A DNA stretch of 64,000 nt, from NCBI GenBank assembly GCA_002914845.1, contig JXTC01000002.1, forward strand, positions 1,728,862 through 1,792,861, read 5' to 3'. This DNA is from Trema orientale. Lineage: Eukaryota > Streptophyta > Magnoliopsida > Rosales > Cannabaceae. Numbering within the stretch: the stretch's first letter is position 1; each line of letters begins with the position of its first letter. The notes under the pieces were generated by a model. It did not search any database. It was not told the DNA's origin and saw only the letters and a program-made list of their open reading frames with translations. This document shows positions 22,325 through 34,400 of the stretch, one piece after another. The position numbers and the translations under genes were made by a program.

Positions 22325-22871
22325 GTCTTCTTGGAGATTCATTTCTGATCTTATCAGATCTCTTTTACACAGTCCAAGTAAAAAAAAAAAAAAAAAAAAC
22401 CGACTTTTAATGGATTTATGGACGAAAAGAGTCCCCACAAAATGAAATTTTTTTTAGTTAAAAAGAAAAACTTCACAAAAAGTTTTAGGCAGAGGGACAG
22501 AAGCCACGTGCGCATCCTCCATCATGAGCGTTATTTGAACGCTAGCAAATCTCCAATCAGGACCTTACATTCTCCTCTAGTTTCAATCCGACGGTGGAAA
22601 ATGACCACTTTACGAATCAAGTCTTTATTTTCGTTTTTAGTATTATTATTTGTAATTTTTTTATTTTTTTTTGGGCTCTGAAACCCTAGGAAGGCTCCTC
22701 CGAGTCCCCACTTCGTCACCACCTTCTTCCTTAATTTTTATAATTTCAAAAATTTGCCCTCCATATATAAATTCTCTTCACCCAAGTCCTTCTCCTTCCG
22801 CTTCTCGTCTCTCTGAAAAATCTCTCTGCAATTTTTGTGGGTTTCTTTTCTTCTTCTCCACCCAGGTAGCC
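22325..22871 (+). promoter_or_regulatory. eIF5A promoter and 5' leader
   Basis: A TATA box (TATATAAA at 22764-22771) sits about 100 bp upstream of the ATG at 22872, giving a predicted start near 22795 and a short pyrimidine-rich leader (CTTCTCGTCTCTCTG..), usual for highly expressed translation genes. An A run of about 20 bases lies at 22380-22399. Small ORFs on both strands here are not supported. Confidence 0.6.
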
Positions 22872-24591
22872 ATGTCGGACGAGGAGCACCACTTCGAGTC
22901 TAAGGCCGACGCCGGAGCTTCCAAGACCTACCCTCAGCAAGCCGGCACTATCCGCAAGAACGGTTACATTGTCATCAAGGGCAGGCCTTGCAAGGTTCCC
23001 ACTTCCGATCTTGAACTTGGGCTTTTTTTTTTTTAATTGAACTTAGTCTTCTAGTTTAAATGATTGATATGGGCATGCTTTTTTTTTTTTTTTGGAAATT
23101 CATATTTCTGGGATTTTTTGTGGTTCGATGTCGTTTTTGGCTTGATGGGTTTTGCTAGGCTTGTGATGATCAGGACGAGCGTGTGTGAATTTTCTATGGA
23201 AACTGAGAAATTTGTGTTTGGAAATGGGGAAACTTGGATCTGAAACCTCTTAAGTTTCTTATCGCAAAACTATAGATTTGTGTAGAAGCTTACTAACTGA
23301 ACTTATACGAGTGAAGATCATATCGGAAACGACACTAAATTTTTGACTCCCTTTTCCCTATCCATGAGCCTATTTTCCCTCCAGTTTACAGCTCTACTTT
23401 AAATTTTTTGCTTTTTTATTTTTATATATTCAATGGTTATTAAGTCAGAGGCATAGGACGAGGGAGAAGAATTTATCAAACTAAGCTTACTTAAACTTTG
23501 TGGAATTATGCTACACTAATTGATTATGTCTAACAGGTGTTCTGCTTAGTTTTTTTGTTTGAATATGGGACTTGGATTAGTTGTTCAATAGAATTGATAG
23601 GAGAAAACCTTAAGATGCAAGCACCATCATCACATGTAAAATATGGCTTATTGGATTGATTATATTATTAGCCTTGCGTTCATTTCATGTTGTTCCTGTT
23701 TGAGGAGTTTATTGTTCTAATATATCTTGTATTTGATACAGGTGGTGGAAGTTTCTACTTCCAAAACTGGAAAGCACGGTCATGCTAAATGTCACTTTGT
23801 TGGTATTGATATCTTCACTTCCAAGAAGCTGGAAGATATTGTTCCCTCTTCCCACAATTGTGATGTATGACTATTCTCTTCTTCTACTTTCTTTCTTTCT
23901 GTAATCTCTCTGTTTGCATACGTTAACATGTCCTTGTATTGCAGGTCCCCCATGTCACTCGTACCGACTACCAGCTGATTGATATTTCTGAGGATGGATT
24001 TGTAAAGCTTACTACCCCTTTTTTTTGGATATTATTTGTATACTATTTTTTCCCATTAGTAAAAGCTTGGGACTAACTTTAGTTCTATGCTCTTTTATAA
24101 ATGCATAGGTGAGTTTGTTGACTGAGAGTGGAGGTACCAAAGATGACCTGAGGCTTCCAACCGATGACAATCTGCTCTCGCAGGTTAGTTAACCTGAATC
24201 TTAAGCCTGCTAAATTTCGCTCTCTCGCTATATGCATCGTGTGATGGTTAATGCCATTGAAGATTTAATGTTTATGCTCTCTTGAAAATGTTTGATCAGC
24301 CCCAACATTCCCGTTTTCTTTTGGATCCTTGCCATGCATCCGGTGATTTGTCCCTTTTTTACTTTGTTGTGCTAAAGATGTTTTTTGTGCTAATGATGTT
24401 CTTGTGAACAAAATGCTAACTCATTAATGCTACAATAATTTTTAGACCGTGGCTATAGTGCTATGTTCATGATTTTTCGTATTGTGCAGATCAAGAATGG
24501 ATTCGCTGAGGGAAAGGATCTTGTTGTTTCTGTCATGTCTGCAATGGGAGAGGAGCAGATCAATGCCCTTAAGGACATTGGCACCAAGTAG
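22872..24591 (+). CDS. eIF5A: Translation initiation factor eIF5A
   Basis: Five exons: 22872-22994, 23742-23864, 23945-24001, 24109-24183 and 24490-24591, giving 159 residues, the standard plant eIF5A length. All junctions are GT..AG and in phase 0. The N terminus is [17 protein letters not shown]. The hypusination loop [12 protein letters not shown] starts exon 2; the Lys of GKHGH, residue 51, is the expected deoxyhypusine/hypusine site. It is followed by [20 protein letters not shown] (SH3-like domain) and a C-terminal OB fold ending [14 protein letters not shown]. eIF5A rescues stalled ribosomes at proline-rich and other difficult sequences and aids termination, in the cytosol. The first intron (747 bp) is the largest and directly follows the N-terminal exon. 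There is no sign of damage. Confidence 0.97.
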
Positions 24592-25480
24592 TTTCTTGTT
24601 GCTTATTGCTTATCCAAATGTACTAGAAATTTGTCTGTTACTGGGGTTTTATGTGGGTTGAGAATCTGTGGTCACACCTTTTTTAAGGAAAACTTTCTTG
24701 ATGAGAAGTGGCCTTGGGTTTTGAGTCTAAATGTGATCTTACCAAAATTATCATATTCAATAGTTTTCTTTTGTTATATGAACCAGCAAGGCTGTATGGC
24801 AGTCCACTTGTTACAGACTTTGCAATTTAATCTCCATTTCTTTCTTGTTTCTCTTCGTTTCCCCCAAGCCTTACTCGTTATGCGTATATCTAATATCATA
24901 ACCATTTTTGGCATTATCAACCATTACAGTCGTGTTTAAATCGCACCTTGATTTTTGCTATAGTACTATCGACTATGACATTTTCTTGATTGGTTACCCT
25001 GTACGTATGATGAAATGTTCGTTCCTCCAGATAATTACATTTAGATTTAGTTGTCATTTTAAGTGCAACTATTAAGTAAAAGACGCGTCTCAAATTCATT
25101 CTTTTACAGGTTTTACTGTTTAAGGTGTCTTAATAACTACTAGGAAAGCTGGCAGATCACACAAGTCATGTCAGCCTATTCATCGGAAATAGTTTGTTAA
25201 TCAAGAGATTCTCATCCCACACAAAAATTGCAGTTTGCCGAAGAAAACAATAAAGGACCAAATTACAGATTTTCTTTTCCCAGTTCAGACGAAATTTTCA
25301 AGTACGAGAGTCTCAATTCCTAGAAATTTTGCCAAATAACAGTGTCTGTTTAATGATCTGAAATCATGTCTATGGGAAAGCTGTCTTGTATAAGCAATTT
25401 GTTGATTGCATGTCGCAACTCTGACGAAGTTGATGGCTCGCGGGGACAAAACCTCATTTCCGTCCAAGGTAGATCACTTT
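24592..25480. other. Region between the convergent eIF5A and IPK genes
   Basis: The eIF5A 3' UTR is expected at the left and the 3' UTR of the minus-strand IPK gene at the right. Short ORFs here (for example 24631-24939) show no family resemblance and lie in probable UTR. Nothing else was recognised. Confidence 0.45.
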
Positions 25481-28400
25481 TCATGATCTGGAAAACCGAA
25501 TTAACGTGCCAAGCCAATCATCAGGAACATCGCCTCTTAATTCACCACTCAAGGCCCTCAACGAATGGCTTGTTCCTGCCTGTAACAAAGCTCAATATTT
25601 CAACACCTTGAAGATCTAAATTGAGGACGAGAATAAAATGGCAACTTCAAAAGGGAGTCACCTTGACGATGTAGACATCGATTCCAAGTTTTGCAATCAT
25701 AGCAGCTTCCAAAATCTTGGTCTCCATGCCACCCGTCGTATCGTGAGCTGCTACAGTTATTTCAACTGCAAAACAACCCACGAATATTTCAAACTTGTCG
25801 TTTTATGTCAATCTGTGTCAAAGCTACATTGTGATACCAAAGCCAAAACACTGGCTTCTATTAACCTTGATTATTCGTGTTCTGAAGATTTGGCTTCACC
25901 ACAGACCAATTTCCATCTTCACGCACCGCTGTCAAAATCAAGGAGAATATTTTGAAGACAACAATGTGACAAGTTCATTTCATCATTACAGAGTATAATT
26001 CGATCTAGGAAAGCCAGGTTTTGAGAAAGTGGTTACCGATTTCTCTCAAGAGTACTGCATTGCTTTCCAATGGTGGTCGGTCGTATACCCCCAAAACATC
26101 TGTCTTCAAACCCCATAAATTTACAGAGCATCATTTTCAATCCTCATAAATTCACAGAGGATAAAATGATGCTCGTTTTTGTTTTCGTTTATTATTATTC
26201 TTATAAATAATAAAAGTCCTGATTCATCCATAAAAATACTTCTTTTTGAAACATGAAATGCATCAAAACCAATCAATTGACAGAGCTAATACCAGGAAAA
26301 CGACATAATCAGGCTTGAAGTGCACTGCAAGATGTCGTATTATAACATCTCCACTCAATATGGTGCATCCCTGATTAGAAATGGCAATCAGCAACAGATC
26401 CTTTCAAGTTAACAAAAATGAGCTAATTAATTTGAACAGAGATACCAAACCAGCGAGTTATCAAGTACAGCATCTCCATGCATAACCTATTAAGCAGATA
26501 ACAATCATCGATCAATATCATTGGGACGAGTTTATTTACGGTTAGCAGATAAAATGAAAACCGAAAATAGACTGAAGACAATAGAAAAACAAACATCATG
26601 TATAAGTTACTCAAAACACAAGAACATACAAGATGGATGTGTGTTTTTTGCTGTATTTGTTGAAGACATTTGTCAGAGGTCAGATGAGGACTAAGTAAAT
26701 GGCAGGCCGCGTGAAGGGGGATGAATTCGGTGCATGATTGGATCTTTTCCTGCCTGCATTTAATGTTTCTTGGACGCATTAGGCGCCGAAATGCGGCGTT
26801 TCCATTCATCCCCGAAACCCGCAGCATTAGGCGCCAGCAGAAATGAGAGGGGGACCTCAGCTATAAATACTCCCTCCTCACCTTAAGAAAAGGCATCCCA
26901 AAAATAGAGAGTGAGAATCTCTGAGAAGTGTGAGAATCCCAATTGAGAGTGTGAGTGCCTCAGTTAAAAGCGAGAAAAGACTTCGAGAGAATTTTTGTGA
27001 GATTCTTGGGTATAATTGAGATTTGGGTTGTGAGTGTTTGTAAATACTGTGCAAAATTTTTCTCCCCTTAGTAAAAGATTTGTGAAAGATCTGAAGCAGC
27101 CTATAGACATAGCCTTAATTGGGAGAACCACGTAAATTATGTGTACTATTTTCACAATCTATTTTATCGCTCCACTAATCTAAGCAAACGAGAATAAGAA
27201 TTCTGCTACTATTCCCAACAACCGGTATCAGAGCTCTGGTGGTGACAAATTAATTTTTTGTCAGTTTTCTGCGAGATACTATTCACATGAATAGTGAAAT
27301 TTTTGTCGCAGTACGGGTTCGTCGACAACGGTATTCAAGAGTTTAGTGGTAGTCTAAGAAGGTTCTATCTAAGGAGATTAGATTTTAAATAGGACCGTTA
27401 TGACCCCTCCAATTTTTCCCGGAAATTTTCTTAAAGTTCTATCCAAGGAGGTTGGTTGTTTGAGTTGGGCTACTGACCCCACTAGTTTTTCTTGAGAACT
27501 TTCTTAGTAAGCCAAATTCGAGTAGGAGCGATGAATATAGACGAAGGGAAGGTGAAAATTGAAAAGTTCGTTGATGCGAACTTTGGACTCTGGAAAATGC
27601 AAATTGAAGATTATCAGTGTACTAGGAGAAGCTACATGTGCCTCTCACAGGAGCCAAACTAGAGGGCATAAAGGATGAAGAGTAGGCTCTTCTCGACAGA
27701 CAAGCCCTTGATGTTATCCGATTGACGTTATCCCGCAACATTGCTTTTAACATAGCCAAGGAAAAGACCATGGCAGGTCTTATGGCTGCTCTATCCAGTA
27801 TGTACAAGAAGCCATCGGCCTCTAACAAAGTTCATTTGATGAGGCATTTATTCAATTTGCGGATGAAGGAAGGTGCATCAGTTGCTCAACATTTGAATAA
27901 ATCAACGTAATCACAACCAAGTTGAGTTCAGTGGAAATTGAATTCGATGATGAAGTTCTAGCTTTGATACTCTTATCATCTCTACCAGACAGTTGGAATG
28001 CTACCGTTACAGCGATCAGCAATTCGTCGGGAAATAGCAAATTAAAATTCGACCATGTAGGGATCTGGTATTAAATGAAGAATTCGGCGAAAAGAATCAG
28101 GTGAAGCGTCGACATCCTCAGCCTTAAGAAGAGGAAGAACTTCATAAAGAAATTCAAATCGTAGCATATCAAAATCTAGACGAAGCAAATCTAGATCGGG
28201 ACGAAAAGATCTGAAATACCACAACTACAACAAGAAAGGTCACTTCAAGAGGGATTACTGAGCACCAAAAAAAGATACCGGGCACTCATGAATCCACCAA
28301 CTTGACCGATGAAGCAGGTGACACAATGATTCTAAGTGTCAACAGTCCAATCGAATCTTGGATATTGGATTCAAGGGCATCTTTCCACTCCACCCATGCC

Positions 28401-31400
28401 AAGAAATCATGGAGAACTACATCAGTGGTGATTTCGGGAAGATTCATCTAGCTGATGATGAAACCTTGAAGATCGTGGGAAAGGGAGACATCAAGGTGAA
28501 GCTGCCAAACAAGACTGTGTGGAAACTGCAAGGAGTGAGACATATTCCTGGCCTTAAAAGAAATTTGATCTCAGTAGGACAGCTTGATGGATAAGGCTAA
28601 TGTACAACATTCTCAGGCTATGAATGGAAGATTACCAAAAGAGCACTCGTTATTGTTCACGGTAAGAATGGTACCCTCTATATAACCTTAAACTTGGAGA
28701 ACATCATTGCAGTAGCAGATGCTGATGGAAAATCAAACCTATGGCACCATATGAGCAAAAAAGGATGAAGACACTTCTATCAAAGGGGAAGCTACCAGAT
28801 CTGAAGAGCGTAGATGTCGGCTTATGTGAGGACTGCATCTTTGGCAAACAAAAGAATGTCAGTTTTGCAAAGATTGGCAAGACACCCAAGGCAGAGAAGT
28901 TAGAGTTAGTTCATACAGACATATGGGGACCATCTCCAGTTCCATCTCTTGCCCGCTCACTGTATTATGTCACCTTCATCGATGACACTACGAGGAATGT
29001 GTAGGTTTATTTTCTAAAGAAGAAATTAGACGTTTTTGATACGTTCAGAAAATGGAAAGCCATAGTAGAAAATGAAATTGGTTTGAAAGTCAAGTGTTTG
29101 ATTTTTGATAACGGATGAGAGAATAAAAATTGAAGATTCAGAAAATGTTGTGCAATCAACAGGATCAAGATGGAGAAAACTGTTCCTATGATACCGCAGC
29201 AAAATAGTGTAGCAGAGCGCATGAACCGAACTCTGAGAATACATGCTGGCTTACCAAAGATGCTTTGGGCTGAAGCCATCAACACCATAGCCTACCTGAT
29301 CAATCGTGGGCCCTCAGGTCCTTTGGATGGTGGAATACCAGAGGAAATTTGGAGCGAAAAAGAGGTAAACCTATCACACCTGAAAGTGTTCGATTGTATC
29401 TCTTATGTTCATATTGAATTTGCTGAGAGAAGTAAACAAGACTCCAAGTCTAAAAAATGTGTCTTTGTCGAATATGATGGTGGTGATGAGTTTGGATACC
29501 GATTTTGGGATTTTGAAAATCGGAAGGTCATCAGAAGTAGAGATGTTATATTCAATGAGAATATAATATACAAAGATAGGTTAATCGCAGAATCAAGCAG
29601 CTCTATGACCAATGCTGAAAAGAAGGAATTTGTTGAGCTTGGAGAAAGCGATGTGCAAGGTAATTCTAAAAAAGTTCAAGAAGAACCACACACTCAAGAA
29701 ATAAGACGCTCCTCCAGGATTCCTAGACTAACACAGCACTACTCACCTTCTTTGCACTATTTGTAATTGACTGATAACGGAGAACCAGAGTGTTATGATG
29801 AAGCAAGGCAAGTGGAGGATTCAGTCAAGCAGGAGTCTACCATGAATGATGAGATGGACTCGCTCATGTCAAACCAGACGTGGGAATAGCTGAACTACCA
29901 AAAGGCAAGAAAGATTCACATAACAAGTGGGTTTTCAGTATCAAAGAAGAGCATGATAGAAGTGCGCGCTACAAAACAAGATTGGTGGTCAAAAGCTTTC
30001 AACAAAAAGGAGTTGACTATACTAAAATGTTCTCTCCAATTGCGAAGTTGACCACTATCAGACTAGTATTGAAAATTGTAACTGTAGCGAATTTACATCT
30101 GGAGTAGTTAGATGTAAAGAAAGCTTTCCTTCGTGGTGATTTGGAGGAGATTTATATGAAGCAACCAAAATGCTTCATAGAAGCAAGCAAGGAAAACCTA
30201 GTATACACGTTGAAGAAGAGCTTGTACTGCATAAAACAAGCTCCGAGACAGTGGTACAAAAAGTTTGATAACTTGATGAGCAGCAGCGGTTTCACAAGAT
30301 GTCGAGCAGATCATTGTTGCTACATCAAGAAGTTCGACAATAGCTTCATTATTCTATTGTTGTATATTGATGACATGCTAGTCGCAGGTTCAGTCATGCA
30401 AGAGATCATCAATTTGAAGTAGGAATTGTCAAAGCATTTCGCGAAGAAAGATTTGGGAGGTGCAAAGCATATTCTTGGAATGAGGATCAAGAAAGACATG
30501 AAGTCAAGAACTTTGAGGTTGCCACAGGCTGAGTACATCAACAAAGTACTCTCCAGATTCAACATGGAAAAGGCTAAACCAATGAGTACACCTTTGGATG
30601 TTCATTTCAGACTCTCCAAAGAACAGTCACCGAAGACGGAGGAAGAGCGTACATATATGGAGAAGGTTCTGTACACCTCAGCAATTGGAAGTTTGATGTA
30701 TGCCATGGTTTGTACCAAACCAAATATAGCTCAAATAATGGGTGTTGTCAACAGGTACATGGATAATCTGGGCGAGGAGCACTGGGAAGCAAGCAGTCAA
30801 ATGGATCCTTAGATATCTGCGGGATACCATAGACAATGCACTTTGCTTCAAAGGTGGAGATATGACACTGACAAGCTATGTGGATCCTAACTTAGCTGGA
30901 AACGCTGACAATAGGAAGAGCACTATAGGGATGTCTATACTCTAGGAGGTATAACAGTGAGTTGGGTTTCTCAAGCAGAAGATTATTGCTCTCTCCACAA
31001 CTGAAGCTAAATATGTTGCTATTACTAAAGCCAGTAAGGAGATGATCTGGCTACAATATTTCTTGGAGGAGTTGGACAAGAAACAAGAAGATAACTTCTT
31101 ATATTGCGACAGCCAAAGTGCAATTCATTTAGCGAAAAATCCGTCTTTTCATCCAGAACGAAGCACATACAAGTGCGATATCATTTTATTTAGTCACTTC
31201 TGGAAAATGGGATTTTGAAGTTGGAAAAGATTTGTGGAACTCAAAATCCGGCAGACATGCTGACAAAGACGGTGACTATAGAAAAACTGAAGTTGTGTTC
31301 AATTTCAGTTGGCCTGCATGAGTGACGAGACTAGGGAAGAGTTGTTGCATTGATCGTGTAAAGACAGATTGAAAATTAGTCTTCAAGTGTGAGATTGTTG

Positions 31401-34400
31401 AAGAACTTCGTCAAAGGTAAGGTGAGGACTAGGTAAATGGCGGGCCGCATGAAAGGTGATTAATTCGGTGCATGATTGCATCTTTTTCTGCCTACATTAA
31501 ATGTTTCTTGGACACAGTAGGTGCCAAAACGCGGCGTCTTCATTCAGTATCAAAACCTGCATTAAATGTTTTCTGGAAGCATTAGGCACTAGCAGAAATA
31601 AGAGAGAGAGGGAGAGGGGGTCTCAGCTATAAATACTCCCCTCCTCACCTTCAAAAAAGGCATCCCAAAAAATAGAGATTGAGAATCTCTGAGAAGTGTG
31701 AGAATTCCAACTGAGAGTGTGTGAGAGCCTCAGTTAAAAGCTTAAAGAGAAAAACTTTTGAGAGAATTTTTGTGAGAAAAATTCTTGCTTGTAATTGGGA
31801 TTTGGGTTATAAGTTGTGAATTGTGAATGTTCGTAAATATTGTATAAAATTTTTCTCTCCTTTGTGATAGATTTGTACTTCCCTTGAACATAACCTAAAT
31901 TGGGTGAACCACGTAAATTGTATGTGTACTATTTTCACAATCTATTTTATCGCTCTACTGTCTTGGATAAGCGGGAATAAGAATTCCGCCACTATTCCCA
32001 ACAATATTCTTCTAGAATCATATGCGATGTGACATGTCTATAATAACTGAAATATAAATCTGGGGTTCTCCTGACACATTTGTAATTTCTAAAGAAAAAA
32101 TTATCAAATTTTACCCTATACTAATGTACATTTAAACAATCCCTTCTTGCTTTTTTTTTTTCCCCTCTCCCAGAAATTGGGTCTCAAAACAGGCCCCTTC
32201 AAGAAATGCTCTCCACCTTTGCCAGGTCTAGAACTCAAGACTTGTCTTTTGAAACACTAATGTAGCAATTTGGCAGGAAGCTAGGCCCACCAATAGATTA
32301 TGTCTTTTAAGTAACTAGTCTCATGTGTAACCAACTTACCTCATTTGTACCAATCTCATATTCAAAATCAATCCTAGACCTCTTTCGGTTTTAGCGCAAC
32401 AATGCATAACACTCCTTCCTTTTTTCTTTTCATTAAAAAAAAGAAAATCTATGATTGTGAATTTCATTTTGTTTGTATTCAACCTTATAACTAGGAGGAA
32501 AAAAAATCCCACTCAAAGCATAGAAAATATAAATGGCAAGAAGCAAATGCAGCCAAGGACAATGTAAAAACTAGCACAATATATGTGGGCTACAAACTTA
32601 CGGGTATGAAACCAGAATCAATAGCCTTAGCCACAGTAGACAAATCAGCTGAAGCTATCTGCCCAAGTATAAGATATCAAACTTAAAAATCATAATTTCC
32701 ACCTTTAAGGTCTTTTTTCCCAAAAGAAAAAGGGGAAAAAACGAACACAGAATAATTTCAGAATCAGAACATCTGGTGTAATGAAGTTATTACTGACATT
32801 TCTCTTACAGGTTGACCATCCCGAGGAAAATGGAGACACACCGATAGAAGGAATACCCTCTGAAAGTAAAGTGCAAACAAACTGCATTGACGTTATCTGA
32901 TATATAAAAGAGAATAGTGTAGATAACAGCACTATTTGGATCAGACATAGAATACATCCATAGGATACAGACATAGTAATCAGAGAAACAGTTTTTACTT
33001 TTATGTAGTAATTGGATCATTACCTCTGGCTAGAGCTCTAACAATTTCAAGATTGAGCTTTGTAACCTGTAAGAGCATCAACAAACGAAATCAACACAGA
33101 AATCAAGGAATACATGATATATTAGACAGAAAGGCAGAGGAAATTCTAAGATGTTTAGAGTCAATAAACATAAACAAATACAGCAACTCAAGCAGCTCTT
33201 TCATCAGGGGTAAAAGAAAAAAGTAGGATCATAATGTTAATCTTAATGATTTTTTAGCCAGTTTTTAATAATGGGTGAACTTAGAACTTTGAAAGTAACA
33301 CCAGAGATAAAGGAGCAAAGCATATCTTACAGAAATGCGTGTAGCAACAAAACCAGCCTTAACAAGAGGTTGTTCCAGTCCTCCTTTATGAACCCCAGAT
33401 TCACTAGCTTGAAAGTGTCCAAAAGAACCTGAGGCCATAATTTCAGAAGACAACTTTGATTAATGTATATCTTCAGCTTAAGATTTCTTAAGCGGTACTT
33501 TCCTTTAATGTTGTTTCCATATTACCATAAACCTTATAACACAAATGCCTAAGCTTGGCTTTTAAACACTACAGGACCAAGTTTCAAGTTTGTAGTCTGA
33601 TTATCAAAATCTTTAACTGACAATATAAGGGATCATTACCCAGAGTAGTAATTGATAGCAAGTACTTGATCTCATTAATAAAGCCAGCCACAAAACTAAC
33701 CTGCACCATGAACAACAATAAATGGACTGGAGTCCACAGCTGGATGATCTCTAAAATCAATTATGCTACATGAAATTTCTGATTCTCCAGTTCGTTTGCT
33801 CCAGTCCATCCCAATAGTCTTCTCAGAAGGCGACTGTGTCATCATTGATTGCCTCAGCTGTGATGAAACTTCCTTTAGATTTTCATCATGTATCGTCTCT
33901 AGTTCATTCTTGCAAGTAATTGCTGCTCCGCCTACACTCCATAAAACAACCCCATTGTGGTAGTCTTAAGATATAATAACAAATCATATGCAAATACATA
34001 TCTTTGTTTCTTCATTAACAAAATCACCACTTCACATCAACCCCAATAAGCTACTTATCCAAAAACAACCCAAAAAATATGGACTGAATTCATAAACTAC
34101 CCACTAATCTAAAAAGACAAATGAACTTGAAAGAATCTTATTTGTGGTTAACCAGTGTAACGGGTTCGTGGAAAAAAAACACCAATTTGAACACTTTACA
34201 CCAACCCCAATAAGCCACTTATCCCAAAACATATCAAAGTTGATTGTAAATTCACAAACTAGCCTTTAATCTAAAAAGCCAAGTGAACTCTTAAGAACCT
34301 CATTTGTGGTAACTAGTGTAACTGGATTCGTGGAAAAGCAACAAATTTGAACCACTTTACACTGACCCAAATAAGCTACTTATCCCAAAACAAACCGAAC

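Larger units (their letters stand above)
26658..32003 (+). mobile_element. Decayed copia LTR retrotransposon inside IPK intron 6
   Basis: LTRs at 26658-27220 and 31396-32003 are in direct orientation and have TG..CA ends (TGTTGAAGA.. to ..TTCCCAACA). A primer-binding site GGTATCAGAGC follows the 5' LTR (about 27224-27234), and a purine-rich AAGTGTGAGAT precedes the 3' LTR. Flanking pentamers GTATT and ATATT match at four of five bases. The internal order gag, protease, integrase, reverse transcriptase, RNase H is that of Ty1/copia. The LTRs are clearly diverged (by eye roughly 15%), and the coding region has many stops and shifts, so the insertion is old and cannot move by itself. It is antisense to IPK and fully intronic. 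Confidence 0.95.

Noticed and set aside
22418-22722. Small frames on both strands upstream of eIF5A
   Set aside because: They overlap the eIF5A promoter and A-rich DNA and have no homology signal.
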